Source: Haplosporangium gracile
Lineage: Eukaryota; Mortierellomycota; Mortierellomycetes; Mortierellales; Mortierellaceae
Direction of reading: 5' to 3'
Assembly: GCA_015499985.1 (NCBI GenBank)
Contig: JAAAUF010001081.1
Location: 1 to 12,682, forward strand
Length of the DNA stretch: 12,682 nucleotides
The position numbers were made by a program, and so were the translations under genes. Below, piece after piece: positions 1 to 8,194 of the stretch. Numbering within the stretch: the stretch's first letter is position 1; each line of letters starts with the position of its first letter. The notes beneath the pieces were generated by a model that worked only from the letters and a program-made list of their open reading frames with translations, did not search any database and was not told the DNA's origin.

Positions 1-422
1 AAAAAAAACCAAACAACAAAGCATTGACAAGTTATTTTAAGTATTTTCGTATTTTAATGTACGGTGTGTATGTTTGAAGGGTTCAACAGGGGAGATGGGG
101 TATGTGTATTGTGTTATGTACGTCTATGGATATGATCGGATGTTGATTAGGGTGGGTGGTTGGTGTAAACAAAGTAGAACAATGGGAAAGGAAAGGACGT
201 AAACTAGAGGCGAAAAAAAAAACGGACGAAACTTATTGCGAGTAAACAAAAGGGAAGGACGTTGAAGGGTAAACAAAACTAAGAGCAAAAAGCAAAATAT
301 GACGGAAGGGGAAGAAGAAAAACCAAATAAGCAAAACGGAGAAGTGAGAAAAGAGCAAAAGAAAAAGAAAGGGAGAGGATCCTTGAGACACTGCTTGAGC
401 TTGGTCGATTTGATGGGGTATC
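1..422. other. 3' flank of the 140-aa gene, no gene seen
   Basis: No protein-coding signal was recognised here. The stretch lies downstream of the minus-strand gene ending at 423. Positions 180-400 are strongly purine-rich on the plus strand, so a transcript running through would carry a pyrimidine-rich 3' UTR. No canonical AATAAA is visible on the minus strand; the nearest variant is AATAAG near 234-239. The open frames here are low-complexity Lys/Glu or Phe/Leu runs typical of biased composition. Confidence 0.5.
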
Positions 423-845
423 TTATATCCGATCAACCCACTGAACGCGGAGTCTCCTTCCACCGTTGGAAGCGGGCACGGTCAGAGAGTCGGAAGATCT
501 AGTCGACGATTCTGAGGCGCTTCTTGAAAAACTTCCCAGACGGTGATGTTCGGTACCATCCTCACTACTGATGTCGTTGGTACCGGCGGTATGCAGGCCA
601 CATCGGAAGCAGTCATGCGATCCTGTGGATCCTGTCGACGAGACACTGCTCTCGCTGCCCCGTCTTGCAAAGATTCCACCACTGGTACTTGACTTTGTGG
701 TGGAGGAAGCGGAGGAGGGGGAGAGAGGGGAGAAGTAAGAGCCGTCCTTGATCAGGATGGATTGTGGGACGAGGGAGGGCGAGGGCATGGCAGGTTGTTT
801 CTTGGAGAGACGTTTCTCAAAGACGATATAGAGTGGTGCCGACAT
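423..845 (-). CDS. Small Ser-rich protein of unknown function, 140 aa
   Basis: I do not recognise a family. The single-exon frame encodes 140 residues, with about a third Ser/Thr in the middle and C-terminal parts. Third codon positions are C/G-rich as in the other genes here, and the ATG has an A-rich leader (ACAATAATG), which supports a real gene. Visible features: a basic patch near residues 11-16, SP sites at about 39-43, a PKA-type site RRGS at 61-64, a lone CFRC at 79-82, SRSAS at 107-111, and a terminal segment RRLRVQW at 130-136. RVQW at 133-136 fits the protein phosphatase 1 docking consensus [RK]-x(0,1)-[VI]-x-[FW]. No signal peptide or membrane segment is seen. A small phospho-regulated signalling adaptor or PP1-binding protein is possible, but that is inference. 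An extra upstream exon cannot be excluded. Confidence 0.68.
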   Translation of the reverse strand: MSAPLYIVFEKRLSKKQPAMPSPSLVPQSILIKDGSYFSPLSPSSASSTTKSSTSGGIFARRGSESSVSSTGSTGSHDCFRCGLHTAGTNDISSEDGTEHHRLGSFSRSASESSTRSSDSLTVPASNGGRRLRVQWVDRI

Positions 846-970
846 TATTGTTGCTTGTTTGTTGGTTGGAGTTTGGTTGTTGGAGAGTAGAGAGATGTTG
901 TGCGTTTGTGCAAGTGATGTGGATAACTGAAAAGAAATTTGAATGAGAGAGAGGGGACAACGGGTTTCGC

Positions 971-976
971 TTTATG
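971..976 (-). promoter_or_regulatory. Candidate TATA-like element of the 140-aa gene
   Basis: The minus strand reads CATAAA at 976-971, about 126 nt before the ATG at 845. It is followed by a C/T-rich tract (about 965-945) and then an A/C-rich leader. The same order appears before the SDR gene at the other end of the window. Confidence 0.35.
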
Positions 977-1954
977 TAGTGCGAAGAAAATGGATAATTG
1001 TAGACAGGGGTAGTAGGGAGAGAATAAGGAGCAAAGGGGGCTAACTGATTGCCAAGAACAAGAAATAGGGATAGGGATAAATGAATGTGATTGTGTTTGT
1101 TTGTTTGTTTGGCTAAGGAAGGATGAGGAGACTAAAGAAAAAAAAAAAAAGAAAAGCTGATGGTAACGGGAAGAGGGGTGGCATTTATGTCGTTTTTTGT
1201 GTACGGTACACGAGGTCTCGCCATGGTGTTTGCTCGTGTGGATGGAAATAGAAATGGGATGTTGGGCTGTGTTCTATGTACGATCCAAGCCCGTTTTGTG
1301 ACGCCAGATCCAATCCTGTTTTGTTTTTTTATCTTTATCGCTGTTGTGCTCTTTCTTTCTCTTGATGGATCAAAGAGAATACTGTGCCTCTCTTCTTGCA
1401 GTTTCGGCGCTCTCTCACTCTCACTCTCCCATTCGTCCACTCACCTGCACCAGTCTGGGACGAGTCTCAATCACATTTCTGACTTTTACGCTAGATTCCT
1501 AAGTGCACCTCTTTCACCCTCTCTTTTTCAATAAAAAAAAAATAATTACTGCCCATCTTTGGCGTCTCTCATTTGATCAGCTGGAAATGGCAATTTCGCT
1601 TATGAATGTTATCAAAGCGTCGACTTTTGCGCAGTGTGATGCGATGGATGCTTTTTTTATCCTTTTTTCATTTGGCCCTCTCTCACACAGCTTGAAAAAA
1701 AAAGGAGCGAGCGATAGGTGAGGGGCGAGAACGATCGAAGGACGGGTCGGGTAAGAAAATAGGTGGCAAAAGGAGAGTGAGAGGTATTGTGGGTTTGTTG
1801 ACACCTAGCGCCGTCAAATAGACCTCACAAAACCGGTGTTACAAAAACTGCTCTCAATGACGCTCTGAAACCTTGTTTTTTTAAAGCAAAAAGCAAGGTC
1901 ATTAAGAATAAAAAAAACGTGGCTCTTGGTCGGATATTGCAATTGACCTAGTCA

Positions 1955-1960
1955 TTTATT
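1955..1960 (-). terminator. Poly(A) signal of VPS68
   Basis: A canonical AATAAA is read on the minus strand at 1960-1955, about 117 nt after the VPS68 stop codon. It is the first such hexamer downstream. Confidence 0.55.
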
Positions 1961-2030
1961 CGCCTTTTCAATGATCATTAAAATACAAGACGAAGGGGGA
2001 GTAGGAGGAGGTTAATGCGTCTGGATATTT

Positions 2031-2078
2031 AAGAGTGTTTGAGGGTGTTTGGGGCTGTTTGGGAGTGTTTAAGTGTTT
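2031..2078. repeat. Degenerate 10-bp tandem repeat in the VPS68 3' UTR
   Basis: Four full units and one partial unit of a 10-bp motif (plus strand consensus roughly NNGNGTGTTT) run from 2031, with TGTTT recurring every 10 bp until the array shortens. It abuts and slightly overlaps the stop codon at 2079-2077. On the mRNA strand it reads as repeated AAACACYC-like units. Confidence 0.7.
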
Positions 2079-3457
2079 AGATAGCGAAGCTGTACTCGTA
2101 TTCCGACTCTGTGTTTTGCGCAATCCACAACATCGCAGCACTAAAATCATCACAATATGAAAAAGGAACAGAAAAAAAAGGACTGAGTTAGAGCTGTGAA
2201 AAGATTGAAAGGGGGCGCAATCTCTCCGATTAAAAGCCCTACGCGATTGCGTAGCGACATAGAGAGTGCACAACTCTTCTCATCCTAGACAAGGTGAACG
2301 TCCTTTTCATGCAAGGATGAGTGCCTTACCTGACCATAATGGCAGCATTTTGGACGACGTTGCAGATGCCCCAGAATGTAAAGGGATCTCCGTGTTCGGG
2401 AATGATGTACTTGATACACATCACACTCTGTTCATTATCACAAGTTCAAAATTCACAAACGACAGAGAATATTCAGTCAGTCAATTTGCATACAAGAAAT
2501 ATCATGCCGTGCTGCCATCCAAAAATACTCTTGCGAAAAGCCGGCATTCAGAGATAGGGGCTGACGGGGAAGATGTGGAGGGGAGGGAAGAGGGAAGAAC
2601 AAAATAACACGTACGATAGATCCTGCAAGTCCTCCAGCCATAAAGGCAAAACCAATGAACAAGAACAGCCGGGCGATCCAAGTAACGCTGACACTGCTTC
2701 CTGAACTCGAAAACGAAAATGAATCGCCTCTTAGCGATGCCTTGTCAATGCAATTGATTCTATATTTAAAATGGTAGGTGAGAAAAAAGGGGAGGAAGGG
2801 TTAGGAATACGGGTTATTGGAGACTAAAGCAGGGTGGGGGGCAGGCTGTGCTGTTGAGGGTCTTATTCTGAGGTACTTGGAAGCCACACCTCAGAAAATA
2901 AAGCCTTGCAAAGATAACGATGGTGACGATTACTATGAACGAACCCAAGACCAACAGAATGACAAGGAGAATCACAAAGAAATGAACTTACATGATCATG
3001 CCAAGGGTGCTGCAGATGCCAGGGACCCAATCGACAAACTCGACCGACACCTTCTTCTGTTCGCTCACGTCGTCAAAGTTCTTGGAACATATCACCGCGT
3101 CCAAGAAGAACCACCACCCCAGGGCGAACTATTGCAGATATCCACAAGTCAGTTGAGTTAAACATTGTCCTGTAGTTTATTATTTTTTTTTTTTTGGTCC
3201 TTTGTCCCTTTAAAGTCCTTGCTCTCCTTGACTTGATGTATGGCCAAGGGGCATGCGAGGGGATAATTGATGTTCCATTGTTGTGGACTGTGAGACTCCA
3301 AGCGTTGTTCGTTGCTGTTCGTTTCTGTGTTGCAGGTGTTATTTACCAGTCCTCCAGAGACATAGACGCCTGCATCACGGGCCTTGGCGCCCAGACGAGG
3401 GATCCTTGGCATGGGCAGGCGACAGATGCGGCCGTCTGTGTTCCACTGCGACGGCAT
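2077..3457 (-). CDS. VPS68: Vps68/TMEM50-family endosomal membrane protein, five exons, 184 aa
   Basis: Exons in transcript order: 3457-3347, 3128-2992, 2759-2615, 2427-2330, 2140-2077. All introns are GT-AG (218, 232, 187 and 189 nt), with donors GTAAAT, GTAAGT, GTACGT and GTAAGG. The joined frame gives 184 aa, the length of yeast Vps68. Family hallmarks: GVYVSGGLFALGWWFFLDAV at 30-49, FVDWVPGICSTLGMI at 68-82, NCIDK at 85-89, ARLFLFIGFAFMAGGLAGSI at 112-131, FWGICNVVQNA at 149-159 and LWIAQNTESEYEYS near the C-terminus. Four membrane segments are apparent (about 28-50, 66-85, 112-137, 149-171). In yeast, Vps68 partners with Vps55 on late endosomes and acts in endosome-to-vacuole transport and ESCRT-linked sorting; the same role is inferred here. 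The start at 3457 is the only ATG before the conserved block; the upstream in-frame stretch lacks one. A Ser-rich loop at 94-108 separates segments 2 and 3. Confidence 0.95.
2239..2321 (-). other. Two potential stem-loops inside VPS68 intron 4
   Basis: Within the intron spanning 2329-2141, CTCATCCT (2279-2286) pairs with AGGATGAG (2314-2321). Inside it, 2288-2294 pairs with 2302-2308 with one mismatch, leaving a 7-nt loop. A second hairpin has a 6-bp stem, CTACGC (2239-2244) and GCGTAG (2249-2254), with a 4-nt loop. The first begins 8 nt after the 5' splice site, so it could affect splicing or bring intron ends together. Only the base complementarity is seen; function is inference. Confidence 0.45.
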
Positions 3458-3768
3458 TTTCGTGTGTATTTGTGAATGTGCAGAGAGTTGATAGGTGGAG
3501 AGAGTATAGTGTTGTATCGTTCCTTGTGCTTGTTGTTCGTGTGTCCTTGCGTTTTCCTGCTCTGATGGACCTGAGTGAGTTGACAAAAAATGAAGGAAAA
3601 AAAAGGGTGATGAGTGAGCGATGTCGAGTACAAAGGGCGGGGTCGAAGGTGAGTCTGGAAAGGGCCTGACCTGTGCACGCACACGCAAGACCACTTTTTC
3701 GAACTCGTGGTAAGTTAGTAGTCCATTTCATTTCTTAAGGGGATTTTGCAACAGTTTTTCGTTCTCTT

Positions 3769-3774
3769 TTTATT
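3769..3774 (-). terminator. Poly(A) signal of the velvet gene
   Basis: AATAAA on the minus strand lies 38 nt after the stop codon at 3812. It directly follows the inverted repeat at 3775-3798 without a gap. Confidence 0.6.
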
Positions 3775-3798
3775 TTTTTTGTCCCTGTGGACAAAAAA
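3775..3798 (-). repeat. Perfect 10-bp stem, 4-nt loop inverted repeat in the velvet 3' UTR
   Basis: Arms at 3775-3784 and 3789-3798 are exact complements (TTTTTTGTCC and GGACAAAAAA) around a 4-nt loop. In the velvet mRNA the hairpin starts 13 nt after the stop codon and ends flush with AATAAA. It could shape 3'-end processing or stability; the role is inferred. Confidence 0.7.
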
Positions 3799-3811
3799 TG
3801 AAGACACATTG

Positions 3812-5380
3812 CTATACTGTGGTGCTGAAGAGCGGAGGAGTCCCCTCATTGACTTTACGGGCCCGCAGATCATTCCTGATAGGGATCTTCAAACCCTGAC
3901 TCGCAAACGCCTTTGATAGCTCTGTCGATTCTATGTAATCGCACAAGTATTGATACAGAACAAAAAAAGGAAGGTAGGCAGGAAGAAAAAAGAGTGCATA
4001 TTAGAATTTGTTGATACCGGAGGATGCGGCATGGTGCCCCTCACAAGGCCTTAATAAGTGTTGGTTCAAGAAAAATAATTAGAAAGATGGATTACTGTAC
4101 CTGTCATTCCTGGGAACTTTTTGGCCGAGTAGACCGTAAAGGGCTCACTCGTTTCCTCTGCGATCAGCATCGATGCATGGCTCCTACCCTTTTCGTCGAA
4201 TTCAAAACTAAATAGAATCCGAATTGGGCGGAGAAGAAAAAAAAGAGTAATTGACAGTAAGCATGTGAGGCAACGTGGGCACAGAAAATGCCAAAACGAG
4301 AAAAAATGAAAAAGAATAATCCGAGAACACGGCGAGAACAAAGAGTATGTGTGTGTGAGAGAGACGTTACTTGGCGAACTGCATGAGAGAAAACTTGAGG
4401 GTATAGACGCCTTCAGTGCGGACACTGAGATCAGGGAAACTGAAATACCACCCCAACTGGTTATTCTCGTTATGAAGCAGTGTCGGCGATACCACCAACG
4501 CGCCCATCAGAATCCTGGTCAACCGTGGTGGGTCTGTCTGCCCTGGAGTCGCAATCATGTTTCGAACCTCGGTTCCATCCTCGGACCATAATGAGACTTG
4601 GAGGACATAGAGCGGGTCTTGTTGGAGCGCTTCTGCGCCTCCTTCGTATCGGGGCCATTCTTGGTCGCTATCATCGTCGTCGTCGTCTTGTTCGATGGGT
4701 TCTTCCTTCTTGTTAAGGTCACGACCGTGTTTCCCGCCTGACATCTGAAGTCCTGTAAGACTAGCGCGGGATGGTCGGCCTCGACGCCGAGGCAGTGGTG
4801 GAAAGGGAACCCCAGAGTCTGGGGAGGGATGCTTGTTTTTCAGGTCCCGGGCATGTCCTGGCCTCTGAGCCCCATCACCATGATCCATATCGTCCTCATC
4901 GTCATTATGATCCTCGTCGTCCGCACCATCCTCTTCCTCATCCTCCAGAATTTTAGAAGCAGCCTCGGCGGCGGCGGCGGCAGTAGCGGCAGCAGCAGCA
5001 GCTTCAGCGGCAGCAATCCGTTCCAGGGTCTTCTTGCCCGGTTTCCGACCCCGCTTGGCGCCTTTCCGCTTACTCTTCCGTGGCTTGACAGGGGCGATTG
5101 GTTTCGGGGGAGCCTTGAGCTCATTATAGTCGGGCTTGTCCAAAATGATCAGCTGGACAATCGGTGGAGGATCAATCGGCCGGCGATCCTTCTCGCCAAA
5201 TCCGCACATCCGTGCATGGAGCGGCTGTTGGACTATCTTGATGGTTGCTCGATGAGTTGACCCTCTCCATTCCTGTGAAGTCGGCCTTGCGACGGGGGCT
5301 GTTGCATTGCAGTCTATTGGTTTTGAGGCGATTGTGGAGCTTGAAGGTACAGTAGTTGAGTTGAGGCTAATAAGTGTCAT
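3812..5380 (-). CDS. velB: Velvet-family regulator, VelB type, with a long AT-hook-bearing insertion, 411 aa
   Basis: Exons 5380-4371, 4207-4101 and 3930-3812 join in frame across GT-AG introns of 163 and 170 nt. The velvet domain is evident: IKIVQQPLHARMCGFGEKDR at 47-66, PIDPPPIVQLII at 68-79, YVLQVSLWSEDGTEV at 258-272, LGWYFSFPDLSV at 309-320, then EPFTVYSAKKFPGM at 358-371 and LSKAFASQGLKIPIR at 377-391. Velvet proteins bind DNA through an NF-kB-like fold, form dimers in the nucleus (VelB with VosA or VeA) and control development and secondary metabolism. MCGFG-KDRRPI and an insertion inside the domain point to VelB over VosA. The insertion (about 89-253) carries a basic stretch with RGRKPGKK, a 20-residue Ala-rich helix-like run (122-142), acidic clusters, and RRRGRPSR at 198-205, a good AT-hook core. 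The first ATG is used; a TATA box lies about 100 bp upstream. VelB versus another velvet paralog is the main uncertainty. Confidence 0.92.
4950..5020. repeat. GCN/CAG-type trinucleotide tract coding the Ala run in the velvet protein
   Basis: The plus strand shows runs of GGC and AGC triplets (about 4966-5020). These encode the Ala-rich segment of residues 122-142 on the minus strand. The mixed codons suggest an old, interrupted tract rather than a fresh expansion. Confidence 0.7.
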
Positions 5381-5476
5381 TGTCAGGTCAGAGGGAGGAA
5401 AATGTAGAGTGGGGATGTGAATGATGTTCGGAGAGAAAAGAAGAAAAGAAGTGGGCGTATTTTAATATTCGAGAAA

Positions 5477-5483
5477 TTATATA
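5477..5483 (-). promoter_or_regulatory. TATA box of the velvet gene
   Basis: The minus strand reads TATATAA at 5483-5477, about 97-103 nt upstream of the ATG at 5380. A C/T-rich tract (about 5460-5425) lies between them, the usual site of transcription start in this window's genes. Confidence 0.6.
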
Positions 5484-6072
5484 TGTTTTGCATGAAGAAG
5501 GAAACCCAGTTGCCGGCTGTGGTGGTAATAAAATAAAGTATTCTTTGCTCTCCGTGATAGTTTGCGCCCTGGTTGTTGTTTCTATTCCTCATAATTGTTG
5601 TCCCTGTCTGGGTATGTTAATTGTCCACCTGTTTGCTCAATGCTCAATCGGCGCAAAAAAAAAAAAATAGAATGAAGTTTGTAAAAAGGGCAAATCATGA
5701 ACAATAAGCAACAATCGTCTCTCTCTCTCTTTCTTCTGCTTTAGGTTTTGCTACAAGAGCAGATGAATGGATGGATATGTAGGTCCTACTCGTCACTGAT
5801 TCGCTCATTCCTCACTCTTATTTTCTCACTCTCTCGGCTCAACATTTCGTTTTTTAAGTAACAAGTGAATGGGACGGACGTTCAAGTGAAAGAACAGGGA
5901 AAAGCCAAGGTATTCCAATATGGCAGGGGCACAACTGTTTTTTTTTTTTTGTTTTGTTTGTGGTTAACAACTCACCGCACCTTTTCTTTTTGTTAATTTG
6001 TGCTCTATTTTTTTTCTACTTCAGCTTGCTTGCCTGCTTCCGACTCGCACACTCCTCCAATTTCCCTTTTTT

Positions 6073-6078
6073 TTTATT
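6073..6078 (-). terminator. Poly(A) signal of the His/Ser-rich gene
   Basis: AATAAA on the minus strand lies about 48 nt after the stop codon at 6126. It supports ending the gene there without a further exon. Confidence 0.5.
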
Positions 6079-6125
6079 TTTGTCCAGCTGGTTTCCCAGT
6101 CTATCCCTCTCTCTTTTTCGCTCTT

Positions 6126-7085
6126 TCAATCACACCACAGGGCTCCGATATAGTTATTTGTGACAAACCTGACTTTGGGGCGCTCATCTATCTCGCCATC
6201 CTTCTCTTCTTCTTGTTGGTGTTCCTGGATCAAGGAATCGGGCAAATGTTCGGGGGTGAAAGATCTTTTGTCACGCTCTTGTTGCTCTCTCTTGACAACA
6301 GGGGGATGGACGTCTTCTGGGCGTGGCTGATGCTCTGGCTGCGGCTGAGGCAGGTATGGGTGTGGATGAGCTGGCGCTGCGACAAAGGCCGAGGCTGCGT
6401 TTGAATGAGGGGCGGAAGGGCCTAAATGAGTCGGATAAGACTGTGATGACAGTCGTCTTGCCTCCTCATGACTGTGGCGGTAAGATTGGGAGCTCGGGGA
6501 TGCTGGGGACCGAGAAGAAGAGGATGTTGATGAGTGAGAGTGGAAGACTCTTGACTTCGAGGAACTTGCGTGCGAATGGTTGTGATGGTGATGTGCGTGC
6601 GCCGGAGATGAGTATGGGGACCGAGTGTCGGGAGAAGAAAGGTGTGAATACTGGTGTCCGGAAAGGGAGGAGCCATGATGATGGGATCGATTCTCCTGTC
6701 GGCTGTTGTGATGTGCATTGTAGAATTGGTGTTGGTGTTGCGTGTAGTGAGTAGAAGAAGAAGGAGAGACAACTGGGTGGTATGGACGGTGGTGCTGATA
6801 GTGAGAGTAAGGAGGAGATGGTCGAGAAGGTATAGTAGGGGTAGGATAGACAGAAGGGGAGCTTGAAGAAGAAGTCGAGGAAGAAGGCAAAGGCAAGTCG
6901 ACACCACGAGGGTAGTGGTGATGGCTGTACGAAGAGGGTGTCATTGAAGGAAAAGGGGGAGAGGAGGAGGGCGAAGAGGACGAGGATGAGTGGTTCTGTT
7001 GACGGTGGTAGTGGTGGTCGTCTTGTCTTGTAGTGGCCTTTGTTTCGGGGTTGTTGTTGTAGATGTCTCTGTGAATAGAGGACAT
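6126..7085 (-). CDS. His/Ser-rich intrinsically disordered protein, 319 aa, function unknown
   Basis: No known domain is recognised. The single-exon frame is rich in Ser (especially residues 30-220) and His (about 41 of 319). The His occurs in clusters such as HHYH, SHHHYP, HYQHHRPYHP and HAHHHHNHSH. Pro and Gln are also abundant, and SP/TP sites are frequent. The last 55 residues change character. They are charged and less repetitive (KREQQERDKRSFTPEHLPDS, then an acidic stretch) and end in KVRFVTNNYIGALWCD, which looks like a conserved motif. No signal peptide or membrane helix is seen. His-rich disordered regions can bind metals or target nuclear speckles; either is inference. A splice donor-like AG|GTTTGT sits 13 codons before the stop, so a different C-terminus is possible, but no convincing downstream exon was found. 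Confidence 0.65.
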   Translation of the reverse strand: MSSIHRDIYNNNPETKATTRQDDHHYHRQQNHSSSSSSPSSSPPFPSMTPSSYSHHHYPRGVDLPLPSSSTSSSSSPSVYPTPTIPSRPSPPYSHYQHHRPYHPVVSPSSSTHYTQHQHQFYNAHHNSRQENRSHHHGSSLSGHQYSHLSSPDTRSPYSSPAHAHHHHNHSHASSSKSRVFHSHSSTSSSSRSPASPSSQSYRHSHEEARRLSSQSYPTHLGPSAPHSNAASAFVAAPAHPHPYLPQPQPEHQPRPEDVHPPVVKREQQERDKRSFTPEHLPDSLIQEHQQEEEKDGEIDERPKVRFVTNNYIGALWCD

Positions 7086-7460
7086 TTGTGGGATGGGCTA
7101 ATCGGGGGTTGGTGAGGAGAGAGAGTTTCTATGTTTTTTTTGATGTTTTCGTGATGAACGAAGTGGCTGAATGAAAGAAGAGGAGAGGAATGAGTGCCGC
7201 TGAGGACAAAAGGAAAAAAAGAGAGAGAAAGTAACGATTGGCAGTGTTGAGTGTTGAGGGCAATTAAAAAGATGATGATATTCTTATGAGAAAAGGAAAA
7301 GAATAGTGATAAAAAGAAGAAAAAAAAAAGAAAAGAAAAAGATGAATGAGTAAAGAGAAGAAGAGAGGATGATGAATCCGAGGGACAAGTAGGGAAGAGG
7401 AAAACGAAAAATAGAGTCAGAACGGAAGGGCAGTCAGGCTGTGGTGGGTGTGGGAGCGTA

Positions 7461-7470
7461 AAAATATATA
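7461..7470 (-). promoter_or_regulatory. Candidate TATA box of the His/Ser-rich gene
   Basis: TATATATTTT on the minus strand (7470-7461) sits about 376 nt before the ATG at 7085. The whole interval between is pyrimidine-rich on the minus strand, consistent with a long leader. The distance makes the assignment uncertain; an intron in the leader is possible. Confidence 0.4.
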
Positions 7471-8109
7471 CCAGCTGGACTCGAATTTCCTTTTGAAGCT
7501 GATGTAGGTATAACTGAATGGGTCGGATGGACTGAATGGATGATTCAGGGACAACTGGGTACAATTGATACAAGAAAGAGATTACTCTGTCTTCTCTTTC
7601 TCTTTTATCTCGATACCCATATCATGGCGTAGATACCTATCGTCATATTCGACGCCAGAGTGAGGCATTATTATTGCTATCGTTATTAAACGTATCATCA
7701 TCATCGGGGCAACAGCGAGCGATCCATTGGTCCATTTTTATATTTTCAGACGATGAGGTTCATCCTTCGGTGTGGGCTGTTACCTTTTGTCAAATGTTGT
7801 AATAAAGCTATTTTTTTTTCTTTCTCAGACGAAACAAGGGTCTTTCTTTGCATTTCTTTCTTTCTCATGAGCGCCAGGATGGAGATAAAACGCATGACCC
7901 ATACACACACACGGCTCAAAACAACAGCCTCAGCATTATCATCATCATCGTCATTCATCAAGGAATACCTCGTCACCCAACGAACGCCCATGTATCGGAA
8001 TAGGAATAGGTGTAGCCTAATTTAAAAGGCTCAAAGACCTAATGTCGAGGCTCAATTGAAAGGCGTACCAATGAGCTACACATGCAATTCTCTTTGTAGT
8101 GTTGTTCAA

Positions 8110-8182
8110 CTCGATCTCGAGGCTGCCTCCCATCCTTTTTCATTTCTCACTTTTGCAGGGTCTAGACCTACGCGAGATCGAG
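8110..8182. repeat. 10-bp inverted repeat upstream of the ligase gene
   Basis: CTCGATCTCG (8110-8119) and CGAGATCGAG (8173-8182) are exact reverse complements separated by 53 bp. They lie about 430-500 bp before the ligase ATG and may be paired protein-binding sites or chance. Confidence 0.55.
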
Positions 8183-8194
8183 AGGGCCTCAAGT

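Larger units (their letters stand above)
846..2076. other. Intergenic region, 1.2 kb, no convincing gene
   Basis: This holds the promoter side of the 140-aa gene (minus strand) and the 3' flank of VPS68 (minus strand). It is rich in homopolymer runs (A-runs near 1138-1150 and 1529-1540, T-runs near 1320 and 1650). The longest open frames (plus 1160-1534, minus 1440-1132) have no recognisable motif or coding-like codon use. An imperfect hairpin-like repeat, ACCTTG ... CAAGGT, lies around 1870-1902. No tRNA or other RNA gene was recognised. Confidence 0.5.
3458..3811. other. Spacer between velvet 3' end and VPS68 start
   Basis: Both flanking genes are on the minus strand, so the 354 bp must hold the velvet 3' end and the VPS68 promoter and leader. 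The leader before the VPS68 ATG ends in ACGAAAATG. No clear TATA box is seen. A GC-box-like CCCCGCCC (minus strand) lies near 3635-3642. Frames running through it are extensions of VPS68 exon 1 or shadows. Confidence 0.5.
5381..6125. other. Intergenic region between the velvet gene and the His/Ser-rich gene
   Basis: It contains the velvet promoter at the low-coordinate end and the 3' flank of the His/Ser-rich gene at the other. A CT microsatellite lies at 5719-5731, and T-runs lie at about 5655-5667 (as A on plus) and 5938-5950. A minus-strand piece with GTGAGT near 5976-5971 and ACAG near 5938-5935 resembles a 41-nt intron, but the surrounding frames are short and unrecognisable. Confidence 0.45.

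Noticed and set aside
1160..1534. 124-codon plus-strand open frame
   Set aside because: It is Phe/Leu/Ser-rich from biased composition, has no motif, and overlaps an equally long antisense frame.
2266..3161. Plus-strand open frames of 113-114 codons
   Set aside because: They are antisense to VPS68 exons and introns, whose reconstructed protein matches its family in full.
3158..3694. 178-codon minus-strand frame that includes VPS68 exon 1
   Set aside because: It reads through the GTAAAT donor into intron 1 and begins at a non-ATG codon. Only 3457-3347 is coding.
4964..5020. Regular triplet pattern resembling a repeat array
   Set aside because: It is a coding trinucleotide tract for an Ala run, with no spacer/repeat structure of a CRISPR or satellite.
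4829..5260. 143-codon plus-strand frame
   Set aside because: It is the antisense shadow of the velvet exon 1 low-complexity region.
5940..5976. Mini-intron-like GTGAGT...ACAG on the minus strand
   Set aside because: It would be only about 41 nt and joins short frames with no recognisable sequence, and it lies beyond the AATAAA of the His/Ser-rich gene.
6323..6907. Long frames on both strands overlapping the His/Ser-rich gene
   Set aside because: They are shadows created by Ser/His codon repeats. Compositions are extreme and contain no motif.
7746..8025. Overlapping 81- and 90-codon frames on opposite strands
   Set aside because: There is no homology-like motif, no clear promoter or poly(A) context, and T-runs interrupt them.
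8062..8080. D-arm-like TGTAGCTCATTGGTA on the minus strand, a possible tRNA
   Set aside because: The following bases do not close the D stem with GAGC at the right distance. No proper T-arm (GTTCGAATC-like) or acceptor stem can be built, so it is not a tRNA.
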